Source of the DNA: Bombyx mori
Taxonomy: Eukaryota; Arthropoda; Insecta; Lepidoptera; Bombycidae
NCBI RefSeq assembly: GCF_030269925.1
Contig: NC_085107.1
Span: 17,548,001 to 17,612,000, forward strand
Length of the DNA: 64,000 nucleotides
Reading direction: 5' to 3'
Shown here: one piece after another, positions 11,859-26,900 of the stretch
How positions within the stretch are numbered: position 1 is the stretch's first letter
How the letters are laid out: each line of letters starts with the position of its first letter
Notes under the pieces: model-generated
Told to the model about the DNA's origin: nothing
Database searches by the model: none
The model's input: the letters and a program-made list of their open reading frames with translations, nothing else
Program-made: the position numbers and the translations under genes

Positions 11859-11932
11859 ATGCTGTTTTTCAATATCAACCGTAAATACAATTTACAGAGA
11901 GTGAAAATGCACCAACCAACTCCTCATCACAT
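11859..11932 (+). CDS. Fbxw7 exon 1 (start codon)
   Basis: Two in-frame ATGs, at 11859 and 11907, precede the donor GTATGT. The second has the better context (GAAAATGC) and gives MHQPTPHH. The first adds 16 residues and is closed upstream by an in-frame TAA at 11850. The exon ends in AT, which the first base of exon 2 completes to Met. A CAG at 11894-11896 could also act as an acceptor, in which case only the 11907 ATG would remain. Confidence 0.6.
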
Positions 11933-14900
11933 GTATGTAACTTAATAACAATTCATTAATTAATGTTACTTTTTATATTACTAGTGATTGCTTTCTGATA
12001 TATATTTTTTCTTTCGAAAATCCATGTTTTCCGTAATAATATTATTTGTTGTATGCCCATTTCAACACGTGCCATGAAAAAAAAAAATTATAGCGACCGA
12101 TTGCATTGCATGCCTGATATGACCCTTTCATTACAAGTAATTGTATGATTGCCATATTTAGAAGTTTTTACAAATAAAATTTTGTTAGACTAGGTAACTT
12201 GTTAGGTAGTTTCCTAAAAAACTAAAAAATAATCTGACATGCACTTTAAACTAATTACAAGATTTCTAAATGAAAGCGATATAAAAAGAACCTTAAAATT
12301 GCCTGACTTTGCTGTATGTTGAAATTTATTACAGGCTGAAATAACATATTGTACTCATTGCAGAGCAGATATATTTTTTTTGCGATCAGTTTTGCCAGTG
12401 ATGTAGTAATTCTTTAAAAACTGTAAAATATTGAGCATATTTAAAAAAAAAGGGATCCAACTCAACGAACAGGGAACAATTGATATATTTTACAATTGTT
12501 CAGCATCTAAAACAGTGCTGAAACTAGAATATTATATTCTATATTCTAGAAATCAGGAAAATAAGTTCTCCTCAATGTAAGATTAGTGCTGTTCAACGAG
12601 TTCTACTTTTTTCTATAAAAGTCTCATTGATTGAAATTCTTTTCTCTTTCTTCATTGATGTGTCGGTCATTGAAATGCAGGAATATATTTCAATTTATGG
12701 AGAAATTATATGTAAGCAAGACATGTTTACGTCCTTACAACTAAATACGAAATGTATTTGTTATCTAATTACCCATAAAGTCGAGATCATTATTTATAAT
12801 TCACCCTCCTTGGAGTGATATCTCAATCCGTTCAAGGACACCAACACAGGAAAGGACTACCAATTTCCCTAAACACAAAATATTTATTTCTATATACACA
12901 AATTTAATCAGCCTATTGGTAGAAATCATATTTGCATTTGAAACAGAGTAACAGTAAATAATAATGTTTATTAGCTTTTTAGTATTTGCGAAAGACATTC
13001 TAAGATTAATCTTGTAATGTTGTGAAACATTAAATATGTACATACATTATTTTCGATGTTACTAGATTTCTTTTTTGAATAGAACATAATTATATAGTTG
13101 ATTTGTATTTATTCGTAGTTAACAGAACACTAAAACTAATTTTCATAGCTTTTTAGCTAGTGCACTATATTGGTCGGATCACAATCCATTTTTGTTTTCT
13201 TTAATTAATTATTTCTTTGGTTGCAAATAGAAATATTCCTCTTTATGATTTGTTATCATTTATATATAAATACAGTTGCTGTTTAATCATATCAAAAAAT
13301 TATTTACAGACATTGTAACATGAGTTTAATGTATTATTTTACTGTGTACAGGAGACCAGCTAATGCACCAGTAAATTCTTCAGCTTATAGAAGAGTAAGT
13401 GAAAATATATATTATTTTTGATTACCCAGTAATATGCAAAATGCCATTGTCAAATAAAACGTAAAACTTTGTTCCATAGTACACGCCCTCTATGATGGAA
13501 TCATCATGTTCCCACACTTCCTGTAATATATACGACGGAGCTAATAGAGTCTTCGAAATAAATGAACGTAAGACTGATGGCGCTGCCAGCGTTGTTGACA
13601 AAGGCGGTCACTCGCGGAGCACTGGGCGACAACAGATAGATGACATCGAAAGAGAAGACTTCGACGAGGAGAATAGGATCATAAATCAGTGCTCTAGCAT
13701 GATAGTGGACGGAAAGCTGGCGGCTGCCTCCCACTACTCTGGAAACTTATCGAGTGCCAACTCGAGTTTAGCGTCCAGTTCCGAGACAATATCGACTTTA
13801 TCAAACATTATCACTAACTACAGTCTTCCAGGATGTAGCAAAGACTGCGAAGATAGTAATACTACTATAAAGAATATGATAAGTAGGAAATGTGACGATC
13901 CACAGACTGACGAAAACAATCCCGATTTTATGCAGAAATTGTTGATCAGTGGAGTGCAAGATAATGTGGATTTTCCCAAAGGGAAGATGTATAAAGTAGA
14001 TCAGGAGGGTTACTGTGAAAACGACGGTGAAGGCTGTGATATAGAGAGGGTGGGAGGTCCAGCGGGAAGGACTAGTTCAAACGCTTCGAGCATTGGCAGT
14101 GCCAGTTCGGATAGCACGAAGGATTTTAACGTACCGTCTACCTCAAATGCTGAAAGACTGCTCGGAATCGAGGATAGGAGCCTGGAGGACAGAAGAAATG
14201 ACCCGATACACTCTAAAGCATCGGTAAGCCATATAAATATTAAGGGTTAAAATATGAAATTGCCGATTTGTACTGAAAATTTAAAATTCGTTTTTTTTTT
14301 TTCATTGAACGTATTTATTTTATCAAAATATCTACCATTATTATCTATACATTGTTATTCACTTGTGTGCGTGGTCTTCCACGTGGTTCGTTCTTCAAAT
14401 CATAATTTGCATCACGAAAGCGTTTAAACCAAAATTGCACGGTGCGTTCATTAGCAGTAGCAGTCAGTCCCCTCTCCAAACGCAATTGATATTGCGAGCT
14501 ATTTCCTTAGTTCCGCGTCGGAGCTCGTATTCAAAAATCACTCGAATTTTCGAAGTATGTATCTTTCTCGTCTAAGCTGAATAAAAAAAAGAAACTAAAA
14601 GTCGATAGTCAAATGTTGCACATTTTTTAAAAGAAGAACCTCATAGGTACCATTTGAAAAAAGTTTCACTCAAAAATCTCAAACCATGAAGGTTCTATGT
14701 TAATTCGTAGTACCTATTACAATAGAACGGTAATTTCATACTTTAACCCCTATTACCCACACAAACTGAAAACGTAAATCAATAAGCAAATTGAATCTAA
14801 ATAACCATTTTCTTTCTTTCATATGCTATGTGTACTTTTTGGGGCAAATTAGTCATAATAGTCAAAATGTCGAAATGCCCCAAAAAGTGTTTTGACAACG

Positions 14901-17900
14901 AATCATGTTTTTTGATTACGATTCGAATTATGTGGTTTGCTTAAAAATAAAATTATGCTGACTTTTCTTATAAGTATTCAATATTCCAATTATAATTAAA
15001 TATTGCAGTCATCACAGAAGTGCATTAACGCAACTAAAATATGTGAACTTTATTTACATAGTTGATCAATCGCTTGTATGATATATGACTTAAATAATAT
15101 ATGTGCTAGTGATAATAGCAGACAGATTCAGTATAATCGCAGAAAATGTCCTTGCAATTGTATTAATAAAATAAAGTACATTTTGTGTAGACTAAATGAA
15201 AATAATAAAAGCTAGGTTTCGTATTTTATTAAAATTAGTAGACATGCTCTCGTATTATTAAGATTAACTATACTTGAGACCTTAGAACTTATATCTCAAG
15301 GTGGGTGGCGCATTTACGTCGTAGATGTCTCTGGGCTCCAGTAACTACTTAAGACCAGGTGGGCTATGAGTTCTTCCACCATCTAGCAATAAAAAAAAAA
15401 GATTCCTAAAATAAAATTTAAATCAGTGTTTGCGTGTGGAAATAGCGTGTGGACATAGATTAAATTATGATTATGAATGCTTCATAACGCATGGATGCCG
15501 CACGCATTTACATAGTCTCATTTTACTCTGCCCCGATGCTGTTGCTTTTATCGCCTATTCAAATTACTTAATATTCACCGGGTCCATAATTTACAAATCG
15601 ACTTTTCGCATTAAAAGTGCACATTTTCCAAAAATATTCGAAATTGAGTTAACATGCGGAATCATTTGGTATCACAGTATAATTCTCATAAATACTGTCA
15701 AAAGAGCGTAGTTGAGTTTTTTTAGTTTACCTATGTTTTGACGACTATTAGCAAAATTAATACATAATTTTATCTTACTTTAAAAGACAGATAATGTAAC
15801 TGGTAAAAAATAATCAATAAACGTTGCAAAAGATGATTAACATTAAAAATATCACATGTTCAACCTTTAAAATACTCTCCTGTAAAATTAGTAAGTTTTG
15901 AGATTATACAGTGTTTTAATGCGAGAAGACGAAATAATGTTTTTAATATAAAAATAAAGTTAATCACATCTAATGCGATCGGCGTCTGTAAACATTTTAT
16001 AGGTAAACAAACAACAGCGGTTGTCCGTGAGGTGTACGTAAACGTTGCTAGTACAATCATTTCGACAGGAAAATCCCGTATGTAATAATAATGGTTGAAA
16101 TAATAAGTAACAGCAAATAATTGGCGAGTCGACGGGAAGCCAAATAAAATCTGAGTTTCGAAAAGTGGGTCAGGTAAAAGGGAAACAAACAATTTAGCTT
16201 AAATGTTTTCACCGGTACAACACTATTGTTTAAACCCTTCTTTGGACTTTGAACATAATTATGAGGTGATTAAAAGCTTTTTAATATGAAAAACTTTCGT
16301 CATTGTTTTCATTTATACAGTATAAAATCGATCGACACTTAGTTCGTATATTATATAATACGTATATTATTAGTATTTCGACATTATATATTGAGCCTAA
16401 TATTGAACGACGATTTTGTAATGTAGTTTTATGTAACAATATAAAATTTCGATGCTTACAAATCTCCTAGAAGACGTTTTCTATTAATAATATGTAGTAG
16501 TTAAGACAGAACTAATTACTTTTACTAAGTTAACGGTACCTTATTTATTGTATTGTGATCAGAAATACAAGCGGTTGCCAACTTGGCTGAAATTGAAAAT
16601 TTCGTTAAAATATTCCATTGAATTCATGCATAGTTCCATAAATAGTTACACACTAGAAAGCTTGTAAGATTCCGATCGCGATCGATCGCGTTAGTATGTC
16701 AAATGGCAGGTAAAGGGCGTGATGCAATTTGTGATGAAATTTGTACATCTTTAAGCAAGCACTTAAGTACTACTTTATTTATTGTTTTTTATTATTATTG
16801 AGGTATTACTAGTGGCCTTGAGTACTCCGAAACGGTTTGCGTTGGATTGTATTTTTTTTTTTCGATTAATGGTGATGAACGATTATTAGACCTCATGCTG
16901 TAAATCCCGCTATCCATGTTGAACCACGAGGTAATGTAATGGCTTAATGGCGATCCGACCTTTTAAAATCGAAATGTATTACCGTTTCAAGGTAGAAACA
17001 GGCATGGTGGTGGTACCTACCGGTGCGGGCTCACAAGACCCCCCACCATCGGTGATGAGATAGCTTATCGATAATAATAATTCGTTCGCTTAAGTCCTTC
17101 ACTCTAGTCCACCCGAATCTGGGCTCGTTGCAATTGAAAAATATCGATGCATTTTGAACTGAATGTCGATTTTAGGTGCTATCGATAATAATAATTCGCT
17201 TAAGTCCTTCACTGGTCCACCCGACTCTGGGCTTGTTGCAATTGAGAAATATCGATGCATCTTGAACTGAATGTCGATTTTAGCGAAATGAGTTTTCTCG
17301 TCTGCTTCTCCGCTAGTTGATAGCTCCGCCCGGTCTATTGTGCTCGATCGACAATTTAAAACGTTTGTAAGTACATTCTGAATGACCAGGAAGCATCTCG
17401 TTTATCACCGCTCTTCGTGTGCAGGGATAATTTGCCTCTTGTATCAAATTATTTCCGACGAATTATAACTTGATTTTGAATTATTGTGACGTCACAGGTT
17501 TTGATCTTATCGATTTAATAAAAAAGTTCTTGTTCTTATCGATTTAATAAAAAAGAGCGATTTGAGACAAAAGAGTACATTTAAAAATAGAGCGGTTACT
17601 TAGAAAAAGAAAATTAATATACTCACTTAAGTGAATGGCTCGTTCAACAATGTTAAATAAACGTGATCGGTAACGTGATCGGTTTTCATAATCGATGCTT
17701 GAATCGGTAATAATCGGTAATTTGTTTTGGCGGATGCATTACTGAAAACATTAAATAACGAACATTAACTAGTACGTGTTGTTTGCAGCAATATTTGTTG
17801 CGTTTCTGCGATGGCACCGATGATTCTGATGAAGAAGGAACTGAAGAGTCTTGGTGTACTTGTCTTTCGTCGCACGAGGTATGTACTTACTAATAAATAG

Positions 17901-20900
17901 TTATAATAATACGTATTAAATTATATTACAGCTAATATTTCTATTTTTGTGCGTTTGAATAGTGTATTTGATTAGAACTACTGGCCCCGCAGTAGTCGAA
18001 ACTCGACTATAATTAATTAAAATTACAAGCTTTAACATTATTATGGTTCTATTGTCAAAGACTATTCAAAGACTATACTTCTTGCATTAGACGCCTTCAG
18101 CTCTAATACTAGGACCAGGCTTAGGGATCCCGGTAACCCGTGCAACCTAACCAGCTGCACGCTGAGTTTCTCGCCGGATCTTCTCAGCGGGTCGCGATTC
18201 CGATCCGGTAGTAGATTCATTCGCGAAGCAGCTGCTCTTGAGTTGTTAGGTCTCCTTCGTAGGCGCTCGGGCAGCTGTTAGCAAATTCTACCCCTCCTGG
18301 CTGAGGCCAGAGCCTTTGCTATAGCACTATACGAGTATACAAATAATATTAAAGATAAACAATATTAGAGCAATGACAAAAGTTTGACAATAAACAAAGA
18401 GTATGTATATTATTATGTAAGAGTATATTATTATGTGTGTGTGTCAAATACAAGATAGTGTGTGTAATGTATTTTTTATTGATTTAATGTATTATTAATG
18501 CATAATTAAAAAAAATATCACCCAAAAGAGTGAATTCAATAATATATTCATTTTTTCTATGTATGTTAAATATTATTGTGTGTAGATCTTGTTCAGTTAT
18601 GTGAACCTATAAAAAAATAGTTTCGTATATTTTTGTGTTGGAAAATATTCGTCTTGTTTTTCAAAAAGTGCGAGCATTCTTTTTTGTTCAGTATCCATTG
18701 ATGGGTTTTTGTTCACAAAAACGTTTTATTATAAGTACCAAAAAAATAATAATGTCAATAGTAAAATAAGACAACAAACAATTTTAAAACAAATATAAAT
18801 CTTGATTTTTCAATGATTATGGTCGAGTTTCGATCATTGGGTGATCACTAGTAAATTATAATTGCCCTAAGGCATTACAGTACTTACGCTCGTACTTATG
18901 TTATTATAAGGGATTTTATATTTAATTTATATTTAATTTATTTTTGATATTTATATGATATTTAATTTACTTACTTAAGGGAACAAATCATTTTTGGATG
19001 GATTTATATAATAATGTTTGAAAGACAAAAAAATATTTGTTGTTTTTATTGGTATTTCTTAGTAAAAGCTTGCGTATTGTGTAGGTATGTTTTGTTATTG
19101 AAACTAATTCAATCATTTCGTTTTTATTTCAAGATAAATCATTCATTTGTTACAGGATGACGACGACGAAGACGAACCTGAACAAGAATCGGACAGGCTT
19201 TGGGTGAGTAGAATTTAAAATAAAATCCGTACTCTAAGGTTCAGGTAAAACAGTCCGCGCCTGGTTACATTTCGCGTTAACACGTCCATTTTTTGAAGCG
19301 ACCCGACGCCTATTGTACGTTGATTCGTTGGTCGTCGTTGTATTGACACAAACCTTTGAACTGTTGACACCTGTAACAAACTATCACACCATGTAACAAA
19401 CTATCACACCATGTAACAAACTAACCTGTAACAGTCGAACAAAATATGCGAACGTCTAGATTACAAAGAAACAAATTATGCACATACACAGAAGTCTATA
19501 TATCAACAATCAGGGTATGTACAGACTTAACCTTATTATTAACACGAAGCCCTCTTAAGATAAAACGTTGTTTATTGGTTACTTATTAACATTATAATTA
19601 TTGACATAATATAACGTGTGCAAAGATTGTAAATAATAATAAGCGTGCTAAAAGCGAGCATGTTTCCAAACAAATAGTATTGAAAATTAAAACGAAATTA
19701 AGACATTGATTTTATAAAGCTGTATTTGTGTAAGGGTGTCTTCGAAGCGCGTCTAAACAAGTTAACATTTTATAAACGTTTGTATAAGCATGATGCGATT
19801 TTAATGTATTATTCAGATAATTCAAGTCCGTGTCACTAAATATGTTTCCAACGTTAACTAACAAAAAAAAAATTTTTTTTCGATTATAATTTTTATTCGG
19901 CACAGTGTCAAGAAAATACAATTTAAATATATGTAACGAACATACGATATTAATGTTAGAAGTATTTTTTTTTCTTTTTTTTTTTTTCTCTTTCAAATGC
20001 GCAGACTCGAACTGTAGCTTTCCTCCGCCTTTGAGTTTGTTCCCATCGTTTGGGCCGTCCAGTCGGGACTTTAAAAGGTGCCACTGCGCCAATCTCTAAT
20101 CGTGTCGGTACTCGGTGATTCTACGCGACGTCACTTCGTATACATTGCATGAACGGAAACTGTGTTTGAATTTCGTGCATTCATTTAAATCGTATACGTC
20201 AAACTTTTTCCTCGCGGATAATTTTTGATTATTCTTCCGTGTTTGAAATTCTCTATTTAAATTGTAAGCATTTTTTGCTTTTTGTTTTCGCTCGTTTATA
20301 CATTATATTTTACGTTGGTTTGCGTATCGTTTTAATTTTATATATGCCGTTAAGAATATCTTTTGTTGAGCGAAAAAGTTCCTTGTTTGTGTAAAGGTTA
20401 TCATTGTGATAACAGTTATTTTTAATACTTTTCGTTTGTTTAATTTAGTTTCCTCATTGTTTTAAAGTCAGTATTTTCGAAGGCATGGTAAGTAGTCATC
20501 CTTTTCAATCTTTCTTACCAAATTTACTTCAAATGTTTGCCGTGAGTTATGAAAATAAATTCAAAATGGTTTATTTAATTGGTAGTTGTCTCTCAAAATA
20601 ATTGTATAGTTAGTAACTCGATAGTACATAACATTAATTCATTTTTAATGCGCTTCGTACTAAACGATCCATTAATTTACCACACAAAATAATAATAGGA
20701 TGTCAATGTCACTGCTTGATCTCAACTAGATGATATATCCCAGTATTTGCTTAGCAGCAGAACAGTTTTAAAAGGAACATAAATCAGTTGAAGATACTTG
20801 CGAGAGTCGCAGAAAATACAAATATGCTTACTATATAAACATCCACAGATATATCTCAGTAAATACATATATATACAATAATACACAACGAATGTATGAA

Positions 20901-23900
20901 GCGAAAATATTGACTTTCGTTGGTTGTTTTCAGACACACTAATATAAATTACATTATCATAATTGACAATGTTGCACTGAATAATTATTGCTAATTGAAA
21001 TAATTATGCACACATTAAAAATGTCTTAAGGAGATAATACTTACGCTCGTCTCGTATCGTAGTAGTAAAAGATTGCAGTTAATTTTATTTGTTTTATTAT
21101 TTTTTATAGTAACGCACTTATTAACGAAAGAAGTCATTGATTCATTCATGTCAAACACGAGAGTAAATGTGTGTAACTTTACAAGTATATATATGTCGTA
21201 GGGATGTACCGTATATATTGTACAAGTTTCTTTAACTTTTACGCGGTAACGGCACATTCTATTGGCTTATATAATAGCATTGAGTAGGAAAAAAGGGATT
21301 GTTTAATGTGTTTAAAAAACAGTGTTTGGTGGTAGCGACAAATGGAAGATCTTCCACTGAACGAGTGTCGCCTGTAGATTTACCGTCCAAATGCCGTAGT
21401 TCAGAGCCTCTGTATAATATAGTATTCGAAGTATAACTGGAAAATGTCATTAGCGCGATTTAGGCCCCGCTTAATCATCCCCCCTCTACGATAGGTACTA
21501 TTAGAAAACCTTTGTAAATAAAATTTATGTAGATGGCGGCAGATGAGTTCAGTGTATGCCTTGAGACACCGCTTTGAGACATGAATTTGAAGTGACTCGA
21601 ACTACGGACTGCTGACCATAGGTTCCCTTCAAATATTTTATTTTTAATACGCTTTTATTAACTTCTGAAACGTATGTATGGTAGTATGTAACGGAATCTT
21701 TGAACATGATTTTGACCACCTTCAAAACGTCGGATTAACTCGAAATTTGGTATACTTATTAAGGACCGATGACAATTCAATATTAAAAAAATATATATTT
21801 AAAAATTGAAATTCAACTAAAAAATGAAAAATATAATAATAAAAATATTTAAAAAAAACAAAAAAAAACGCTATTATGGAAAATCCCACTAAAAAATAGA
21901 AAATAAATCTTAATAAATTTGAATTAAAAATAGTTGAATTATAACTACTGATACCGTGCACCCCACGCTTTTTTACAATAAAACCTTTCTTACACTATTT
22001 TTAATTCAAATTTATTAAATTTAAAGTAAATATGATTATAAATATAAAAAAATATGATTTGAAATTTATCAGTTGATTAAGGCAGTTGAAATTTAACACA
22101 GTTTCCGTTCAAATCTTTTCGTTCGTACGCGATCTAGACGAAAATGGAAAAAGCGCCGAAAATAGAAAAAAAACCGACGGAAAATACTACTAACTTCCAG
22201 AAATTAGTAAGTTGTTATCACTAAAAACATTCATTCTCACAACAACATAGTTCATTTTCATAGATAAATAAATATATTCTGTAAATTGTGGTGTCATTTT
22301 ATATTTAAAAAAAATGTATATTGCAAGGAATACATACAAGCTACGTGCGACAAACATTTATAAAATTGATTACACATTAATAATGTCGCAAATACGTTGC
22401 CAGTCGCATTCGAACTACGTGATAAAAGGTTAATTTTTCGAATTTGTGTAATGCGACGTGTGATCAGGAACATCAGAAATTAAATATAACATCAATTATA
22501 ATTAAAGTGTAAACAAGTCTTCTCGAGTTCGTGTTGAAAACGTAACACGTTTATTAAAACTAATTCACACAAAAACATATCAAAGTTACGCTTGATACGC
22601 GAGACTGAATGTGAATAAAAAAAAAATATACTACAAAATTTTAATTGGTGGTTGGGGGGTTATCTGTCGTCTGGGAGAGCTTATCGTTAGCACGAGGCCC
22701 CCGGAACAGCGGATCGACGGATTTAAACATTGTTAGCGCTTTCTGTGCGGAACGAAACGCAAATGTCAATTTTGAAACATGTTTTTCCAACTTTAGACGG
22801 TAGTTGAGCGTTAATTTCGAACTATTTAAACGGCTATAATTAAATACAGATTTGATTGTAATACACGAAAGCGGTACACGAAAAAGTTTCTTATCGGAAT
22901 GTTAATAACGAAAAATTTAATTTTGAATTTGTATCTATAACGTTTTGTACACGCGGAAGCATTAGATAATTATTATAAATGATGAACAGTAGTCGTCGTA
23001 GTAACTAACGTCGGCAATGTCATAAAAATAATTATGAATAAGTCGATTGTGGCGAGTTTATATGTGAAATGTATAGTGTCGAACGGGATTACATTTGCGT
23101 TATAAGGAATTCAGTGCTCAGTTGCTTGCGGTTGGAAACGTATTTGCAGTGCTGTTGGCATTTATAATGGAAGAACAGAGGGTTATTGTTTTTATTATTT
23201 TTTGATTTTATATTTTAGTGACCCCCGTAATAACGGGAGGATGATCCGTGCGTGCTCCACGTGTCTCCGGAATAAAACGTTTTCGAAGCTCTCAATGTTT
23301 TAAGGAATTAATGTGCGGAAGGTCACGTAATTGGTCGGGAATTCGTAGCCAGCTTCAATACGTGATCAACCTTATTGTTTATTTATTATAAGATCGATTG
23401 AATTATCATCAATCTCAATAATATATCGTCGGCTCTACGTGAGCAGTTCTCTATCGTCGTTTTGCATGTCATCCGCTTCCGATTTTACTAATTGCATACA
23501 AACTTAGTCTCGTCCCGTGTTTTTGTTAAAATAGTCTTATTTTCTGTCCTCGATTGTGTCCCTGAGCATCTACGGATGGCATCTTATGAAAAAATCAAAT
23601 CGTTCCACTGTTTCTATCATCTTTTATTTATATCTATTAAAATATGTACGAACGTGATATGCCTTATATATATATTTTTAGAATACACGTGTCCTCCGAT
23701 TGTAAAAAGTTATGTGTGACCCGACATCGTATTGCATACGTTTGTTTAAATGTTTTTTTTTTAAAAAAATTTTTGTCTACCCGTTTTGATATTTTAAATA
23801 TCGATTCGTAATGAGAGAGAAAAATATGGAATATCATATGTAGAAAATAAATAATTTTTAATGTTGACGATTTGACTGCATCCTTAGTAACTCGTTGATT

Positions 23901-26900
23901 TGTTTAATTGAAATAATAAAATATAATTCTATACCTAAAAAAAAATCATGAAGGAAAAAAACGTACGCATTTTTGTTTGTATTTTTTTACATAGATTTGA
24001 ATTATAATAAATATTTCATCAATAAACTGAATATATTATAATGTGGTTGTATAGTTTTTTTCTTCGATGTTCGTATCGTATTAACATACGGCTGTTGTAA
24101 CGCTGAAATTGTTTTCCACTTTGTCATCGGATACAGCGGTCACGGGTGGTCCCGCGCTGGTCTCAAATTGCATTTCTCTCTTACATTTGTTTACATATTT
24201 GAACGAATAGATGTTTTTGTATAGCACGGCGATATTATTTAGGTATATACTAGCTGACCCGGCAGACTTCGTAGTGCCTCAATCGTCGATAAATAAAAAG
24301 ACCTAAACGTTTTTTATAAAATAAACTTAAAACAAACAAAAGGAATTCATCCGACGGGGGACACATCAAAACAAAATTGTTGTTTTTATTTAATTTCGAG
24401 CATTTTCATATTAATATACCTTTTAAACCTTCTCTGGACTTCCACAAATAATTCAAGACCAAAATTAGCCAAATCGGTCCAGCCGTTCTCGAGTTTTAGC
24501 GAGACTAACGAACAGCAATTCATTTATAAAAGTTAATTTAATATATAGGGATCAGGTTCTTGGCAACTCCGTTTTTGTTTTGCAGAGGAAGCGACGTTAC
24601 GAGCCGTCTCCGCCGCATACGAGCAAAAGGTTTTGTGCGGACAGTCCCCCGGGGCAGGAACGGCAGCTCGTCCCGGGCGGCAGCGGTCAGGGAACCAGCC
24701 TGGGTAATCCCGAGATGAAACAGTGGCTCAATAGGTAAGAAACAAAAGTTTCGATATTTGCAAGTCAAGCCTCTCAGTAGGTGGATTATAAATTAGTTCA
24801 TAGCTTCGTTAAATTCCTCCCACATAATATACTGTATAAAAATAAATTAATAATGGTTTACTAGTTATATTTGTATTAAAAAGTGAAGTTGTAGACTCCC
24901 GTTAATGGTACATAAAATTAATGTTATGATGAACTAGCTTTTGCCCGCGTCTCCGTCCGCGTGGAATAGTTACTTTGGCATAACGCTAAATTTTACCCCC
25001 CACTTCAATTACGTAGAAAATGAAAATATTTTTTAATAATAGAATGTTAAGGAAGCTATTTAAACCCCTATTTTGAAACATTCTTAATTGGTGCTCCACT
25101 TGTATTGGTCTTACAAGGAAAACAAGGAATTTTTCAAATCGGACCAGTAGTTCCTGAGATTAGCGCGTTCAAACAAACAAACTCTTCAGCTTTATAATAT
25201 TAGTATAGATTAAATAATCAAGCTTCGTAGCTGTTTTTCTCCTGAGGACAGTTTATTGGAATTACTTGGTGATCCAATTGTAATTTGTTGTTTTTTTAAA
25301 TGCTACTTATTTTTGAGAGAACACTCGGGTCAGTTTCTAGAAAGCTTAGCTGTATATTTTTTAAACATATAGTTAAAATTAGAATAGGAAACTATTGTAA
25401 GAGTTTTAATTCTACGTGTAACAGTCACGATCTACCAAATTCTATAGCAACTTTCTTATTGTAAGGAAGAGACAAAACGTCCTCTTTAATATCCCATAAA
25501 CTAAAATCATCAATCAAACAACCGTAATTTTTTTTAATGATTAAATAATTTCATCAAATTTAGCGAAAGAAATTGTTTTGAGAAATACGACCACAGTGAA
25601 CTAGGTCCATGATTCGTCATCTTGTTACGACCAGTTCTTGTTAATTTGTTTTGTTCGGAGTCAGCTCGAACGCTGCTCGCTTGCGTTTTGTTATTTTAAC
25701 CGTATTAATAATTTAAAGGTAAGTGCAGAAAGCAACTGATGAGTAATCGTTTTGCAATTTTGTTTAGGTTAATTTTAGTGAGGTCACATTTAAAATTCGA
25801 ATTTGGCAATTTAATATTTTCCATTGTTGCAATGTAATTGTGCGTATGTATGTGTGTGGCTATCCCGTTAGCTACAGTTTTTTTTCAGAAAATACATTCT
25901 TGAGACGCATTCATGAATGACCACCACGTTGAAGGATTAACATCGTCTAATTAATAATGATAATCCTCTCCCCCCTCAATAACGTAGGGCGTATTTTAAG
26001 CCCGTACGCGTATTTATCATCATCCTACATAGCTTCAGCTTAGAGTGTGGGCAGCTAGATCGTTCACCCATATAAAAGAACCACTATATACTTCAACACA
26101 CCTATTGTTTGAAAGCTCTAAAAGTCTAAACGAAATGCGCACACGCCCTAAGTTTTATCGTCTGGCGTGTCGTATTTCTCCGCGAGCTGGATTCTAGTTA
26201 TCCTTATAACAATAGCAAAACCATAGTTCAGTTTCAGTATAACGTCCACTAGCATCAAGTGTTTTAATTTGGCTTCGCACAAGTTGTATCGGGCACGCCG
26301 TCTGTCTTCACTGATCGGTCCAATATCGTTCTGATTTAATATCAATTGAATTTGTTTCGCTCAGATTCCAATCGTGGACGAACGCCGAAAGGATACAAGC
26401 CATTGACGCGTTGATCAGTCGTTGTGCGGCCAGCCAAGTACGGCACATGATGAAGGCGATCGAGCCACTTTTTCAACGGGATTTCATCTCGCTCCTGCCC
26501 AAGGAACTGGCCCTTACCGTTTTAGGGTACCTGCAGCCGATGGACTTGCTGAGAGCCGCCCAAACTTGCCGATACTGGAGGTAAGTTAATTTATCATTCT
26601 TATGTTTGGGTGCTTGAAAGTGCTTGTTTCATTGTGGGAGCCTTAAAGATGCGTTTTGTTTGAAGTGTGTTCACAATTGTTTAATTTGGTAGACTGTTCA
26701 TATGTTTCACACTGTTGGTAATGTTCGTCACTATTATGTATGATAATAATTAATTATAGGCATATTAAAATTATGTCGCGTAATCTCTTCTGTGAAACAA
26801 TTTTCCTCGTATAGTTTATCATAGATCACGCAATAACCGATTAATTGAAGTATCTTGTGATTTTAATATGCCTTTTAAACGAAAACGTTACACGCGAATT

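Noticed and set aside
19712..20099. Frames of 126 and 64 codons on opposite strands
   Set aside because: They include poly(T)/poly(A) runs and have no domain; the area is more likely a leader or promoter for the alternative Fbxw7 start.
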